NCBI GenBank assembly: GCA_964349675.1 | Contig: CAYGHD010000014.1 | Span: forward strand, 1 to 14,126 | Direction of reading: 5' to 3' | Length of the DNA: 14,126 nt | DNA from: GWA1-54-10 sp964349675 | GTDB taxonomy: Bacteria; Patescibacteriota; Minisyncoccia; Phycocordibacterales; SBAW01 | In this document: one piece after another, positions 14,097 through 14,126 of the stretch | Layout: every line of letters begins with the position of its first letter | How positions within the stretch are numbered: the first letter of the stretch is position 1 | Notes under the pieces: generated by a model | The model's input: only the letters and a program-made list of their open reading frames with translations | Told to the model about the DNA's origin: nothing | The model's database searches: none | Made by a program: the position numbers and the translations under genes

Positions 14097-14126
14097 ATGT
14101 TTGGGCTCTGGCATCAGCGCAAAAAA
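14097..14126 (+). CDS. Start of an unidentified gene (partial)
   Basis: The open frame beginning at ATG 14097 reads MFGLWHQRKK and continues past the window edge. An in-frame ATG at 14070 would add nine residues (MAKKCYAPD) but lies upstream of the possible -10 box, so 14097 is preferred. Ten residues do not allow identification. It follows mltG by 39 bases on the same strand and may have its own promoter. Confidence 0.4.
   Translation, partial: MFGLWHQRKK

Noticed and set aside
1..14126. Alternative genetic code (TGA as glycine)
   Set aside because: TGA ends the 11674 gene and mltG at the positions expected from family length, and no recognised gene has in-frame TGA.

Overview
The window looks like chromosomal sequence from a small-genome bacterium of the Candidate Phyla Radiation (Patescibacteria), most likely a Parcubacteria/Paceibacteria-type lineage. 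That placement is an inference from gene content. It rests on a DUF5671-like membrane protein, a protein resembling the N-terminal half of patescibacterial type IV secretion/HerA-like ATPases, and a sigma-region-4 plus HARE-HTH regulator, alongside leuS, ychF and mltG. Gene spacing is tight, Shine-Dalgarno sequences are nearly absent, and no gap exceeds about 135 bases. TGA works as a stop codon (for example at the ends of the 11674 gene and of mltG), so the TGA-to-glycine code of Gracilibacteria/Absconditabacteria does not apply.

Layout, left to right. The 3' end of an unrecognised, strikingly GC-rich gene (2-85) is followed by a strong intrinsic terminator (159-194). Next come a multi-pass membrane protein with a 100-residue proline-rich tail (217-1032) and a flavodoxin-fold NAD(P)H:quinone-oxidoreductase-like protein (1067-1681). 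A 1017-residue membrane-anchored surface protein follows (1756-4809), with GDW-type FG-GAP/VCBS-like repeats, a GH13 alpha-amylase-type catalytic domain and two C-terminal beta domains. After it lie an aspartate/glutamate racemase (4851-5549) and ychF (5601-6701). These two start inside near-identical 45-base direct repeats exactly 750 bases apart. Then come a DUF5671-like protein with a pseudopilin-like C-terminal domain (6775-7725), leucyl-tRNA synthetase (7747-10143) and a sigma-region-4/HARE-HTH regulator (10189-11244) ending at a strong terminator. A minus-strand three-helix membrane protein (11280-11636) is transcribed divergently from a stand-alone membrane protein of the T4SS-ATPase-associated type (11674-13044), which is directly coupled to mltG (13047-14057). 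The window ends just inside another gene (14097 onward).

Functional themes are the cell envelope (racemase for D-amino acids, MltG for glycan-strand termination, anchored amylase-like protein, several membrane proteins) and core information processing (LeuRS, YchF, transcription regulator). The most notable features are the pattern of -10 boxes placed only 6-9 bases before the ATG, suggesting leaderless or nearly leaderless mRNAs; the repeat-bounded racemase; the overlapping divergent -10 boxes; and several unusual domain combinations. I see no CRISPR array, tRNA, rRNA, insertion sequence or prophage.
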